Shown here: positions 1 through 9,038 of the stretch, in pieces | Layout: the number at the start of each line of letters is the position of its first letter | How positions within the stretch are numbered: position 1 is the first letter of the stretch | From: Micractinium sp. NFX-FRZ | Lineage: Eukaryota; Chlorophyta; Trebouxiophyceae; Chlorellales; Chlorellaceae | Length of the DNA stretch: 26,900 nt | NCBI GenBank assembly: GCA_029339195.1 | Contig: JAPTJF010000630.1 | Coordinates: forward strand, 1 to 26,900 | Reading direction: 5' to 3' | Made by a program: the position numbers and the translations under genes | The notes under the pieces: model-generated | Told to the model about the DNA's origin: nothing | What the model saw: the letters and a program-made list of their open reading frames with translations, nothing else | Databases searched by the model: none

Positions 1-190
1 CAACTGGTTTCCCGACGTTGTCATCTCCAGAGTTCTTTCCCGCACAAGTTCCCCACGCAACAAGTTTGGGAGTACCACGTTTGTTGTGCGGGATAGTGCC
101 ATTTTAGTTAGGGAAAATAAAAGTGGGGAAATGCATTCTGTGCCTGCAGGAAACGTCGGGAACAATGTCGGGAATTTGGTCCAGATCTAC
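1..190. other. Dyad-rich, lower-GC patch, possible fold-back element remnant
   Basis: This stretch is visibly more AT-rich than the rest of the window and carries several inverted matches. Positions 38-47 are a perfect 10-bp inverted match to 84-93, 49-56 match 123-130 over 8 bp, and 10-22 match 162-174 with about two mismatches. This could be the edge of a miniature inverted-repeat or fold-back transposon cut by the window start. No transposase coding sequence and no target-site duplication can be seen, so the class is unknown. Confidence 0.3.
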
Positions 191-756
191 TAGTGACTGC
201 GCCCTGCGAAGTTGACCAATACATGCAATTGTAGGGTGGTGCATGTGCCCTGGCCAGGAAGGAGCACGGATCTCCTCAGCCAAGCCATTATCAAAGGTAA
301 AGAGGCATTGCCCAGGCCCACAGCAGTGTGAGGCCGCTGCGCGCTGCCTGCTGCCACATCCCACGCGTTTCGGAAGCGGCGCGTCCGCGTTGATTGCACA
401 CGTTGACTGCAGGGGCTTGCCGGTGATCCAGAGCATTGTGAGCTTTCATTCAACAGCTTCTGAACGCCGCACGGCTGAAAAATACCTCCAGGTTGGTTCC
501 GTGCGCTCGCTGTAAGCAAATGCACTCAGCCTGCACCGTGGGTTTGTGATACTGCAGAACGCGTACAACCAAATAAATTGATTGCCGCCGGCGTTGGTGC
601 ACCGCCAGGCACTGCCGCCGGCACCGCCGACCTGCCCCGGCGCTGCCGCAGGCGCCAGCCCAGCGTTGCGCAGCCCGCTGCTCATGCTGCCCCTGCCCTC
701 GCTAGCGCTGAGCACCCGGCCCGCCCCTCCTCTCCTGAATTATCTGCTGCGCAGCC
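191..756. other. Gene-poor stretch upstream of the first gene
   Basis: No reading frame here looks coding. The short open frames on both strands overlap one another, have no family resemblance and are typical chance frames of GC-rich DNA. The last 200 bases (about 560-756) are strongly GC-rich and precede the signal-peptide start codon at 757, so they probably hold the promoter and 5' UTR of that gene. No TATA-like box stands out. Confidence 0.4.
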
Positions 757-2610
757 ATGAGAGCACCCTCCACCTCCCTCCGCACCGGCCTGGCGCTCTG
801 CCTGTGCGCCGCCGCCCTGCCCCACTTGGCGCTGGGCTACCTCGCCTTCCCGCCGGTCATGGCCACCCCCGAAGGGAAGCTGGATTGCGCCTACACCTGC
901 CAGACGACCGACTATTTTGGAGACGGGCCGCACGTGCCGGTGCACGAGGGCAACGGTGTGTGGGTGGGGCAGGATGGGGCGGAGACTTTGCGGGGGCGGG
1001 GCACAGGTGGGCCAGCTGCGGAGCGGTCTGCCACCAGCGAATGCGTCGGACTGCGCCTTCTTCTTGGCACCTGGTATTGTGGACGCCCCAATCATCCACC
1101 GAAACCATCCACCCACCTCCCGCTCTGCAGGCGAGTCCAGCCTGTGCTACGTGAAGCCGAGCGAGAAGTATGGAGATGAGGGCCTGTTTGGTGAGGAGGA
1201 CAGCAGTACCACACGGCAGTACCGTACGGGCGGCATGCTGTGCCCACTGCGGCCCACCGCCTCCCAACCGCCTCCCCCGCCCGCACTGCACTTCCCCGCT
1301 TCCCATGCCTGCCTTCTGCTTTATCTCGCAATGCATGCACCCACAAACACATAGTCAACCCACTGCCTCGTCCCTCCCTCCCTGCCTCCCTGCCTTGCTT
1401 TCACTAGGCACCCAGGGCGACGGGGAGGTGTGCCACGTGGTAAAGCCTTCCGACCCCAGCACGCGCTACGCAGGTGCGCGCATGCCATTCCTCTGCCTCC
1501 CGTGGTGATGATTTGCAGTGGCGGTGGCGCAGCTCCCAGGCCACGCTTCCCATATGGGGGTTACGGGAAGCAAGGGAGGGGCACAAGGGCTGGTGCACCG
1601 CCGCCAAGGCACACCCAGCACCGCTCTCCCCGCGTGCAGCCCTCCCACCGCAACGCGCCAGTGGGCGCCAGCCTGGATCGATGAGGCTCAGGGTTGCGTG
1701 TTTTGTTCAAGAATTAGTTCAGGCTTGCCTGGCCACGATCAGCAGGCCCAGAGCACTCCTTGCCTGTGTCCCTCCCTCACACACACACCCTTTGCAGTGA
1801 CTTCTGACTACACCTGTGTTTGCCAGAACGTGGACCCCGAAGGGGCGGAGGACACGCTCTGGGGCGCCCACAACGCCCAGTAAGCGTGGGACCACTGCCA
1901 GCGCCATCGCACCGCTCATGGCACCACAGCGCCGCTGCCATGCCTGCCGCACAATGTAACCTGCAGCTGTGCGCCTGCTCCCCGCCCTATCCCCATGCCG
2001 TCTGCCCGCCCAGGCCTGCAGCTGTCTGGCGACCTGCTTTTGCTCATCAGAGCGTTACCCCTATTACGCAACCTGGGTGCTGCAGGCCCGAGGGTATGTA
2101 CGCTGTGTCCCAGGACGGCAGCTGGGCGTGCCGCATCACCAAGCACTGGGGCTCCCACGATCCTCAGGGGCCGCATGCAGAGCCGGCCCTCGCCATGGGC
2201 ACCCTGCAAGTCAGCCCAGAGGTGAGGTCCCCACTGGGGGTGTTGTGAAATGACATAATAAATGTTGTGATAAGACCCAATCGTGGTCCAGGCATGATCG
2301 TGCCAGGGGAAGAACGCCGGATGCAGCAACTGTTGATGGCCCAGGCTGGCAGGGCAGGAGCGCAGGCGGTGCTCATGACTCGCCTGCCACCCAGCGTCGG
2401 CTGCCTGCCAGCCCCTGCGGAGCAGCCGCAGCACTGGCGTGCAATGTGTGCCCCCTCCACCTGACGGGCGTGCCCCTCTCGACCTGCCCGCCCTCGCAGA
2501 ACCAGGCGGTGTGCGCAGCGCCGCTGTGGGACGGCAGTGGGTGGCAGACGATTTCTGTTGTGCTGGGAAGCCAGGGAGAGGGGGCGGAGGTGCTGCACGC
2601 CCACGTTTGA
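757..2610 (+). CDS. Predicted secreted Cys-containing protein of unknown function (6 exons)
   Basis: Proposed exons are 757-955, 1131-1190, 1408-1473, 1798-1879, 2086-2221 and 2500-2610. All introns are GT-AG, the phases fit, and the product is 217 aa. The start gives a clear signal peptide (hydrophobic ALCLCAAALPHLALG, residues about 13-27). The mature part has about eight Cys in short blocks (DCAYTC, LCYV, VCHV, YTCVC, WACRI, AVCAA), suggesting disulphides in a secreted or wall protein. Exons 2 and 3 are similar in size (60 and 66 nt), phase 1-1, and encode related segments (LCYVKPSEKY and VCHVVKPSDPSTRY), so an internal exon duplication is likely. Two points are uncertain. Exon 5 could begin at 2014 in the same frame. 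If the last intron is not used, the frame stops at 2248 and gives 189 aa. I do not recognise the family. Confidence is higher for the first four exons than for the 3' end. Confidence 0.6.
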
Positions 2611-2774
2611 TGGCGCTGGTGAAGCGGGCAAGTGTGCCAGATGGCCTCCTCCATCTGGTGCAGTGATGCATTGGTCTGTACGAGCACACACACACACACG
2701 CAACCGCGCGCCTCCCACTCTGTATCGCGTGCGCAGCCTGGAGCACGTTGCGCCGTTAGGGCCGTGCTGTGCTA

Positions 2775-2779
2775 TTACA
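2775..2779 (-). terminator. Candidate poly(A) signal TGTAA for the glycosyltransferase gene
   Basis: On the minus strand these bases read TGTAA, about 450 nt downstream of the stop at 3229. If this one and the plus-strand pentamer at 2901 are both used, the two convergent transcripts overlap by more than 100 nt. Confidence 0.3.
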
Positions 2780-2900
2780 GCACATGGCGGCTGGCTAGCT
2801 GCGCAGCAGTGTGCTTGCATGCATGCACTTTGTAGTCCATGAAACAGGGGCTCTTGGCTGATGCCCATCTGGGGGGTGGGGTGAAGCAGAACATCCAGGT

Positions 2901-2905
2901 TGTAA
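2901..2905 (+). terminator. Candidate poly(A) signal TGTAA for the secreted-protein gene
   Basis: TGTAA is the usual green-algal polyadenylation pentamer. This copy lies about 290 nt after the proposed stop at 2610, a plausible algal 3' UTR length. A single pentamer can occur by chance. Confidence 0.35.
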
Positions 2906-3228
2906 TCGAGAGAGAAAGAGGGCAAGGCGTCGAAAACCAGGAAAGGAAGGGAACGTACTGGCAGGAGAGGGGGAGAGGTGACGGCGGGCGACGAAGAGTA
3001 GATGAGGAGCAAAGGAGGGACACCTCGAGGGTTAGGATGGGCACAACAAGGTGTAGAAACTCTCTAGGCTGCTGCTTGCAACCAACTCTCTCGGCAGTTG
3101 TGGAGGGCCTGGGAGCCCAAGCCGCGCCCTGCAGCCTCACCACAGCGCCAGTGGTGGCTGTGTACAAGCCACATTTGCAGTGGCGGCGGTGGACAAGCAA
3201 AGTGACACACAGGTGAGCGTGCACCGCC

Positions 3229-6200
3229 TTACGCTCTGAGTAGCCGCCGGTCGGCGAGCCGGATGCCCACAAGCCGCAGCGCCTCCTTGCTGCCGACCTT
3301 CTCGCCGCCGCCCTGCTCCGCTGCTGCTGCCGCCGCCGCCTCCCCATCCGCCCCCGGGGCGCCCTCGCTCCCCTCGGCGCGGGCGTCAACAGCACCGGCT
3401 GCCCCATCGGCGCCGGAGGCCGCGGCGGGGGTGGGGGCGGCCGCCGGCGCTAGCGGAAGCTTGGAGGCCCCCCAGAACTTTGTGGGTACTGTCATGTCGA
3501 TGTAAAGAGGTGTGTAGTTGCCCTTGAGCTTGCCGTGCGACACGCGGTGCTTGTACCTGCCAGTGGGTGACGGGGCAGCAGGATGAGAACAGGGGCAGCC
3601 AGAGTGGGGCAGCAGCGGGCAGCAGCGCGTGTGCCAACCTGAGCGAGACGACGCCGGCCTTGATGCACCCGCTCGCAAGGCACCCCGCCTTAGCATGCGC
3701 CAATTGCAGCAGGCAAAGCAAAACCTTGCGCCAAGAGCGGCGCCCCCACAACGACTGCAGTACCAGCAGTACCAGCAGGCAGGCAGGCTCACATGTACTG
3801 CTCCCCCAGCATGCGCTGCAGGACCTGCAGAAGCGGGGGGACATGGGAGGGGTAGGGAGCAGGAGCACGATGTTGGCGGCCGTAGTCGGTGCAGGGATGC
3901 TATTGATGCCGCACATGGCGGCCCCACCACCACGTGGCAGCATTACCGACCGGTGCAGCACATGAACGTGCCACCACCACTTCGAGTCTCGTGAGGGCCA
4001 CGCCACCTCGCGCCACCCAACCCACGCACTCGCTGTCCTGCTTGCAGTGCCAGCACCCTTCATCCCACCACAGCCGCCACACGTCTCCATCGCCGCCCCC
4101 CAGGCCCCATCCCCCCTTGTTTCTCAACTGCAAGTTGTTGTGATGGGTGTACATCCCCCGCCCTCACCCCTGGCCGGCCTGTCTCTCACCCCCTGGCCCA
4201 TCCACCTTGCCACAGCCTGCACAGCTGCCAGCCCGCACCCACCCACCCACCTGCAGGTTCCTGTCGTACATCTCTGCCCGCAGCGCCGCCAGCCCCACGC
4301 GCTTGGCCTCCCACATCTCCGGCTCCTGCCCCAGCACCCACAGCATGGCCTCCACGTCAGACATGGGCTCGTCGGCCAGGAACACCGCGCTTTCCTCCAG
4401 GAAGCTGCGGGGAAGGTGATGAGGGAGGGGAGCAGGCACAGCATGTCAGCCACAGCATGGCCTCCATACCAGACATGGGGCTCATCAACCAGGAGGACGG
4501 CGCCTCCTTCAGGAAGCTGCGGGGAAGGTGGGGAGGGAGGGGAGCAGGCACAGCACGGGCATGTCGGCCACAGCATGGCCCTGTCGTCTCGCCGCGTTGC
4601 TCAGCCAACCACTCAGTCCGCTGGGAAGTGCAGGAAGGCGGGCAACAGCAGCAGACTGCTTCCCTCCCTCCCTCGCCCTGCCCTCCCTCCTCCCCCCCGC
4701 CTCCCCCAGCTTACTTGTACGACTTGAGCATGTAGCGGTGCGAGATGAGGGGCGTGCCCGAGATGAGGGAGGCCCCGATGGAGGAGGACCCCTTGTTGAT
4801 GTAGTAGGCGTCGCTGGCAAAGGAGGGGGCCACGGCCAGGCAGCTGTGCAGCACCTCGTAGTACTCCTGCGCCCAGGGAGGGGGAGGAGCAGGGGAGGAG
4901 GGGAGGGGAAGGTGGGTGAGGGCACAGGGCTTTAGGTGGGCGCAGCTGTGCAGCACCTCGTAGTACTTCTGTGCCCAGAGGAGAAGGTGAGGAGGGGAAG
5001 GTGGGCGAGGGCAAAGGCAAAGGTGGGGACAGGTGTGCAGCACCTTGCAGCACTGTTGCAGAGGAGGTTGAGTGTTGCGTGATGGTAGTTGAACAGAATG
5101 GCGCAGCAGCCCCCCATCCACCAGCCCCCAAGGGACCTGTGCCCTCGCCCCCTCTCCCAGTTCAACCTTGGACTGGTGGCTCACCTGGAAGGGCTGCTTG
5201 CCATACTGCCGCGGCAGCACCGTCACCACACACTCTACAGGGTCCATGCCACCCCCACCCTGCCTCTTCCATGAACCCTCCACTCCGGCCCTCCCTCACC
5301 TGGAAGGGCAGCTTGGCGTACCGGGCGCAGCAGCCCCGCCTGCACGCACTCCCCACACGGATTGCCACCCTGTAAATCCTCCCATGCTTTGGCCTCACCT
5401 GGAAGGGCAGCTTGGCGTACCGGGCGCAGCAGCCCCCTCCCGCCCGCACTCCCCACGCGGATTGACACCCTGCCTCCTGCCGATCCTCCCATGCTGTAGC
5501 CTCACCTGGAAGGGCTGCTTGGCATGCTGGCGCAGCAGCCCCCCATCCACCAGCCGCCGAGGGAACTGATGCCCTCACCCCGTCTCCCAGTTTTACCCTT
5601 GGGCTTCTGGGCCCCACCTGGAAGGGCAGCTTGGCGTACCGCCACAGCACGCCCTGCCTCGTGGCAACTCTGTGCCGGAAGCTGCCGCCCTCACCCTTTT
5701 GTGAACATTCCCCATGCCCTCTCCTCACCTGGAAGGGCAGCTTGGCGTACTGGCGCAGCAGCCCCGCCTGCACCAGCTCCTCCGGGATCTGCACCACCGA
5801 GGAGTCCCTCCTGCCGCCCCCCTTGCCCAGGATGACCACCGACAGGTTGGCGGCCAGCAGCTCCTGCTTGTGGGCCAGCATCTCGGCAAAGATGGCGCGG
5901 TAGTTGCGGCGCAGGGGGTCCACCTTGCCCTGAGCAGCAGCGGATGGGGGGAAAGGGAGGCAGAGGAGGGGTGGGCAAGGCAGGGCGGAACCTGCTCCAG
6001 CATCTCAGCAAGAAGGGATGGCGCGGTAGTTGCGGCGCAGGGGGGCCACCTTGCCCTGAGCAGCAGCGGATGGGGAGGCAGAGCATGGATTGCGCAACAG
6101 GACAGCCTACAGCTCCTGCCTGTGGGCGGGCATCTCAGCAAGAAGGGATGGTGCGCTAGGCGTGCCCCCACCTCGCCCTGGGTGAGGTGAGGAGCAACAG

Positions 6201-8743
6201 CAGTGAAGGCTAAGCAGGGAATCGGGTGGGCAACACAGGGCAGGCAGGGCCGGCATGCGGGGGCTGCAGTGCTGCGAGGGCTCTGTGAGCGCGTGGCCCA
6301 GGCCACTAACCCCTTGCACTCCTGCACCCGCAAAGGTTTCTGACCCAGTCCCCTATCCCACCTGGATGCCCGCCCCACCCCACCTGAATGCAGAAGCTGC
6401 GGCGGCGCGACGAGTCCACAACTGCCCTGCCCTCCCTAGGCCCCCCTTTCCAACCACAAGACCCGCAACCTGTTCCTCCAATCCGCACGCTGCCCCACCC
6501 ACCTGGATGCAGAAGCTGCGGCGGCGTGACGGGTCCATGACCGCGGGCGGCGGCGTCTCGGTCAGCCACCGGCTGCCGCGGTCGCACGCCGGCTGCACCG
6601 CCTGCCAGGTGCCGGGGGCGCAGTCCTCGGGGTAGATGACGGGCATCATGGGGGCAATCCAGTCCAGCTCGGCCTGCCACACGCAAGGTGCGTATACAAG
6701 TAAACTTGATGCTTGGGGTGCAAGGCGGCCCTTTATGGGAATTTAGGCCAGCTTACCCTGCCACACAGGCATGGGCGAAACACGATATACATTCAGACAC
6801 CTGCCCCGCCCTCCCCCATATCCACCACCACTCTGCTTGCACCCTGCCCCTAAGCAGCGTCATATCCAGTGCCTCCCCTTCGACATCCCCTACTTCTTGC
6901 ACACCCCCAGGCCCTGCACCACCATCACCTCCTTCCAGCTGCCCCCATATGTGGCAACACACCAGCAGCAACACCACCACGGCACTGCCTCCCCTCCCGC
7001 CCCCCGCCCCCCACGCACCTCCACGCCCTGCGCCGCCAGCACCTCCTTTGCGGCCGCCCCCACATGCGGCGAGATGGCCAGCAGGCGCACGTCGTGCTGC
7101 GCCACCATGGCCGCCACGTCGCTGCTGTTGAGGTACTCTGGGTTGTGCACCAGGGCGATGTAGCGCTGCGGCAGGCCCAGGCGCAGCAGCTGGCGGAGGG
7201 TGGGGTCGTGGCAGGTGGGGAAGGTGGCCACCACGATGTTGTCGTACTCGTGGAAGTGCTCAAAGAAGCGCTCAAACTTCCTGCACACGCGGGGCGGGGG
7301 CGGGGCGGGGCGAGCCAAGCCGGCAGAAAGATGAGGGGCTGCTGGTTGGGCGGCTGCACCAAGTCAGGCTGCAAAAGTAGAGAAGAAGCCCATCCCTTGT
7401 GGGAGCGCCCGTCGGACGCAGCCAGCAGCCAGCAAGCGCCGCCTGACCCCCTGCCAGCCTCCGGCCTAGGCCTCATAACAGTGGATGGGCCGCTTAGGTC
7501 ACAGTGCACGCAAAATACGGGGAAGCACAAGGAAATATCACGCGCTGATCCTGCCTGGTGGAGCACCCACCTGAAGCCCTTCCAGAAGTACGGGTTGATG
7601 ACGTCACCCATGTCAAACGGGTCGTCCCGCGTGAACACAGTCACGTTGTGCCGCAGCTTCACAAAGTGGAACACCGTCACCGCCACCACCTCGGTGTGGT
7701 ACCTGCCGGTGGGCGTGGTGGGGCGGGGGGCGGAGGGTGGGTGCAGGACGGGGCCGGTGTGTGAGGGCGGATGGGGCGGGCAGCTGGGAGGGAGGTAGAG
7801 CCACGCAGCAACCTGCGCTTGAACCCCGTAGGACCGCAAATCGGGCCCCCGGACCACACCTTGCGTGCCCACAGACTGGCCCGCTGCAGATGCCCCACCA
7901 TAAAACCACCACCACCACACCCGCCCTGCCCAATCGGCGGCTCTGGCAGCTGCACATGCCTCTCCGTCTCCCCCACAAGGCTGCCGCGGCATGGCAGCAG
8001 CTGCAGAGGCATTTGCTCCCTGCTCAACCACACGTCGCCGGCTGGCTGGCACAGGCGGGCAGGGCACAGGCGCTCAGCAGCAGCTCACCGCACAAAATTG
8101 AGGATGGCTGTTTTGGGCTTGCGGTAGGTGGGGTTGCCCAGCTCTGGGTCCAGCCCCCGTGCCAGCGCAGCCTGCAGCAGGGGGTCAGCACCCACGTGGA
8201 GTGGTTGTGCACCAAGTGCTCAGGCGGGATGGCACCGAGTTGCGAGGGTGGGTGCCGGGGCAAAGAGCGGCTGCTGGGTCGAGGCTAGGAAAGACTGATT
8301 GTCAGCAACCATGCTGCTTGTTGATCATCAGCATTCAGTGACAGCGGCTGCGGTGCAGAGCACTGCTGTCCAGCCACCCGTGACGTCGATGTCTGCCAAG
8401 GATGTTTGCCATCACTGCCCGCACCGCACGTGGGTGGATGCTGGTCACCACCCTGAGTGGGCCACCTGCACCGTCGCACCTGGTATTGTGCCTCCATGGT
8501 GGTTGTGAGTTCCAGAATCTTCACGGGGCAGCCCTTGAGCGACCAGGCCTCCAGCGCGGGGTCGGGCCCAAGCAGCGTCTGGTTGAGGACCAGCGCCGCC
8601 GCCGCCAGCGCCGTCACCGCCAGGAGGAGGTTCAGGCGGAGAAGGCTGCGGCGCCGCGCCGCGTGCGTGGGGGTCGAGCCCGGTGAGGCGTAGCCGGCGG
8701 CTTGCGCCTGGCCAAGGCCCAACAACCAGGACGCGGCAACCAT
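3229..8743 (-). CDS. Type II membrane glycosyltransferase, GT-B-like (10 exons)
   Basis: Exons (minus strand) are 8743-8480, 8171-8089, 7702-7571, 7280-7019, 6673-6503, 5929-5729, 4866-4715, 4404-4251, 3824-3793 and 3556-3229. Phases close and the product is 592 aa. Residues 1-36 are cytosolic with an RRR stretch, followed by one membrane anchor at about 37-58, typical of Golgi type II transferases. The N-terminal half has Rossmann-like strands (VVAVTVFHFVKLRHNVTVF, YDNIVVATF, YIALVHNPEY). The C-terminal half has SVVILGKGGG and SDAYYINKGSSSIGASLISG followed by TPLIS (about 390-410), resembling the donor-binding half of GT-B enzymes. The tail is Ala/Gly/Glu-rich low complexity. Substrate and exact family cannot be told. 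The start at 8743 was preferred because it sits close to the anchor; an in-frame ATG at 8812 is possible. Exon 9 is only 32 nt. Introns are full of exon-edge copies (listed separately). Confidence 0.72.
3793..3824 (-). other. 32-nt microexon of the glycosyltransferase gene
   Basis: Without this piece the frames of exon 8 (ending 4251, phase 0) and exon 10 (starting 3556, needing two carried bases) do not join. The segment has a ctgcag acceptor and a GTGAGC donor and encodes VLQRMLGEQY plus AT of the next Met codon. It restores the frame exactly into MYKHRVSHGKLKGNY. Its flanks are purely intronic in character. Confidence 0.65.
4339..4582. repeat. Tandem copies of glycosyltransferase exon 8 and its upstream intron
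   Basis: The block from 4341, which covers most of exon 8's 5' part (to 4404) and about 50 nt of upstream intron, is repeated from 4453 with about 80-85% identity by eye. A third short start appears at 4570. The period is 112-117 bp. The second copy keeps a phenylalanine-leucine-rich version of the exon start and an acceptor-like ctgcagcttcctg, but its frame and key residues have drifted. Confidence 0.8.
4843..5065. repeat. Three copies of the acceptor edge of glycosyltransferase exon 7
   Basis: The real acceptor precedes base 4866 (minus strand), where the exon starts with EYYEVLHSC. Diverged copies follow in the upstream intron with exon-like starts at 4968 (KYYEVLHSC) and about 5052 (CCKVLH). 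Both keep an AG just before the copied start. Spacings are 102 and 84 bp. Confidence 0.8.
5180..5775. repeat. Six-copy array of the donor edge of glycosyltransferase exon 6
   Basis: The exon 6 end (encoding GLLRQYAKLPFQ and its GT donor) recurs five more times in the following intron. The last exon-type base falls at 5729 (real), 5618, 5506, 5399, 5300 and 5185. Spacings are 111, 112, 107, 99 and 115 bp. The plus-strand core CACCTGGAAGGGC is present in every copy, so each retains a usable-looking donor. Copies at 5399 and 5300 are close to each other in sequence, and those at 5506 and 5185 share the GGGCTGCTTG variant. That pattern suggests successive duplication. Confidence 0.88.
5862..6205. 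repeat. Three copies of the acceptor side of glycosyltransferase exon 6
   Basis: The real exon start is 5929 (GKVDPLRRNY). A close copy lies at about 5995-6075 and includes the intron part with ctgctgctcag and the GGATGGGG tail. A more decayed copy with small deletions lies at about 6113-6205. Period is about 115-120 bp. Confidence 0.83.
6381..6422. repeat. Copy of the donor edge of glycosyltransferase exon 5
   Basis: This intronic stretch matches the true exon end at 6503-6544 at about 36 of 42 positions, including the CACCTG donor context and the run encoding RRRSFCIQ. Offset is about 120 bp. Confidence 0.8.
6745..6967. repeat. Decayed copies of exon 4 donor edge and exon 5 acceptor edge in one glycosyltransferase intron
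   Basis: Bases 6899-6967 align with the real exon 4 end at 7014-7085 (encoding ISPHVGAAAKEVLAAQGVE) with roughly 70% identity. About 6745-6775 resembles the exon 5 acceptor region at 6660-6690. The second match is weak. Confidence 0.6.
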
Positions 8744-9038
8744 TGTGGTGCGCCCTCCTGCAGCAGCTGTCAGCCAGGTTACGCCAGGGACTGCTGCCCC
8801 GGGAGTGAGCAATGCGAAGATGCGATCCGCAATAGCGGGGAGACCTCAGAGCCTCTGCTGCGTCATTCAGAAGTTTGTGCTCCGCCACGTGGCCGCTGCT
8901 GTCTCCAGCCAACAGCTCAGCTCGCTCCCGCATTATCTGATCTTGCACGATTGACAGAAGCGAGCGCAGAGGCTATAGTGGGCGCAGGGGGAGCGAAAGC
9001 CCGCGCTCGCGGAGGACCGCTTCTTTTCGCTGGGCTCG
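8744..9038. promoter_or_regulatory. Divergent promoter region, glycosyltransferase (-) and helicase (+)
   Basis: Only 295 bases separate the two proposed start codons, so both 5' UTRs and core promoters must lie here. If the alternative glycosyltransferase ATG at 8812 is used the gap shrinks to 226 bases. No TATA box is obvious. The stretch around 8935-8950 is more AT-rich than its surroundings. Confidence 0.5.

Larger units (their letters stand above)
2611..3228. other. Convergent 3' region between two genes
   Basis: No convincing coding sequence is seen. The stretch lies between the stop of the secreted-protein gene (+) and the stop of the glycosyltransferase gene (-), so it should hold both 3' UTRs. 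It includes an AC dinucleotide run at about 2684-2700 and a purine-rich stretch (about 2905-3020). A frame at 2839-3216 (+) is open but has no coding character. Confidence 0.45.

Noticed and set aside
1916..3407. Large minus-strand frames (276, 282 and 210 codons) opposite the secreted-protein gene
   Set aside because: They overlap each other in different frames and cover the 3' UTR and exons of the plus-strand gene. No coding character or family resemblance is seen.
5180..5775. CRISPR-like array of regularly spaced repeats
   Set aside because: Units are exon-derived, about 110 bp apart, diverged, and sit in a eukaryotic intron. There are no short identical repeats with unique spacers and no cas genes.
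5162..5923. 253-codon minus-strand frame reading through the six-copy array as a repeat protein
   Set aside because: Only the first 67 codons are exon 6. The rest repeats decayed donor edges, with two units read in a shifted frame (WQAALPGE, CQAALPGE), so the repeat is not a maintained protein repeat.
8172..8284. Alternative upstream start of glycosyltransferase exon 2 with readable PPEHLVHNHSTWVLTP
   Set aside because: Its acceptor at 8284 is in frame with exon 1, but the reading runs into exon 2 one frame off (113 nt), which would destroy the conserved downstream sequence. The ctgctgcag acceptor before 8171 fits all phases.
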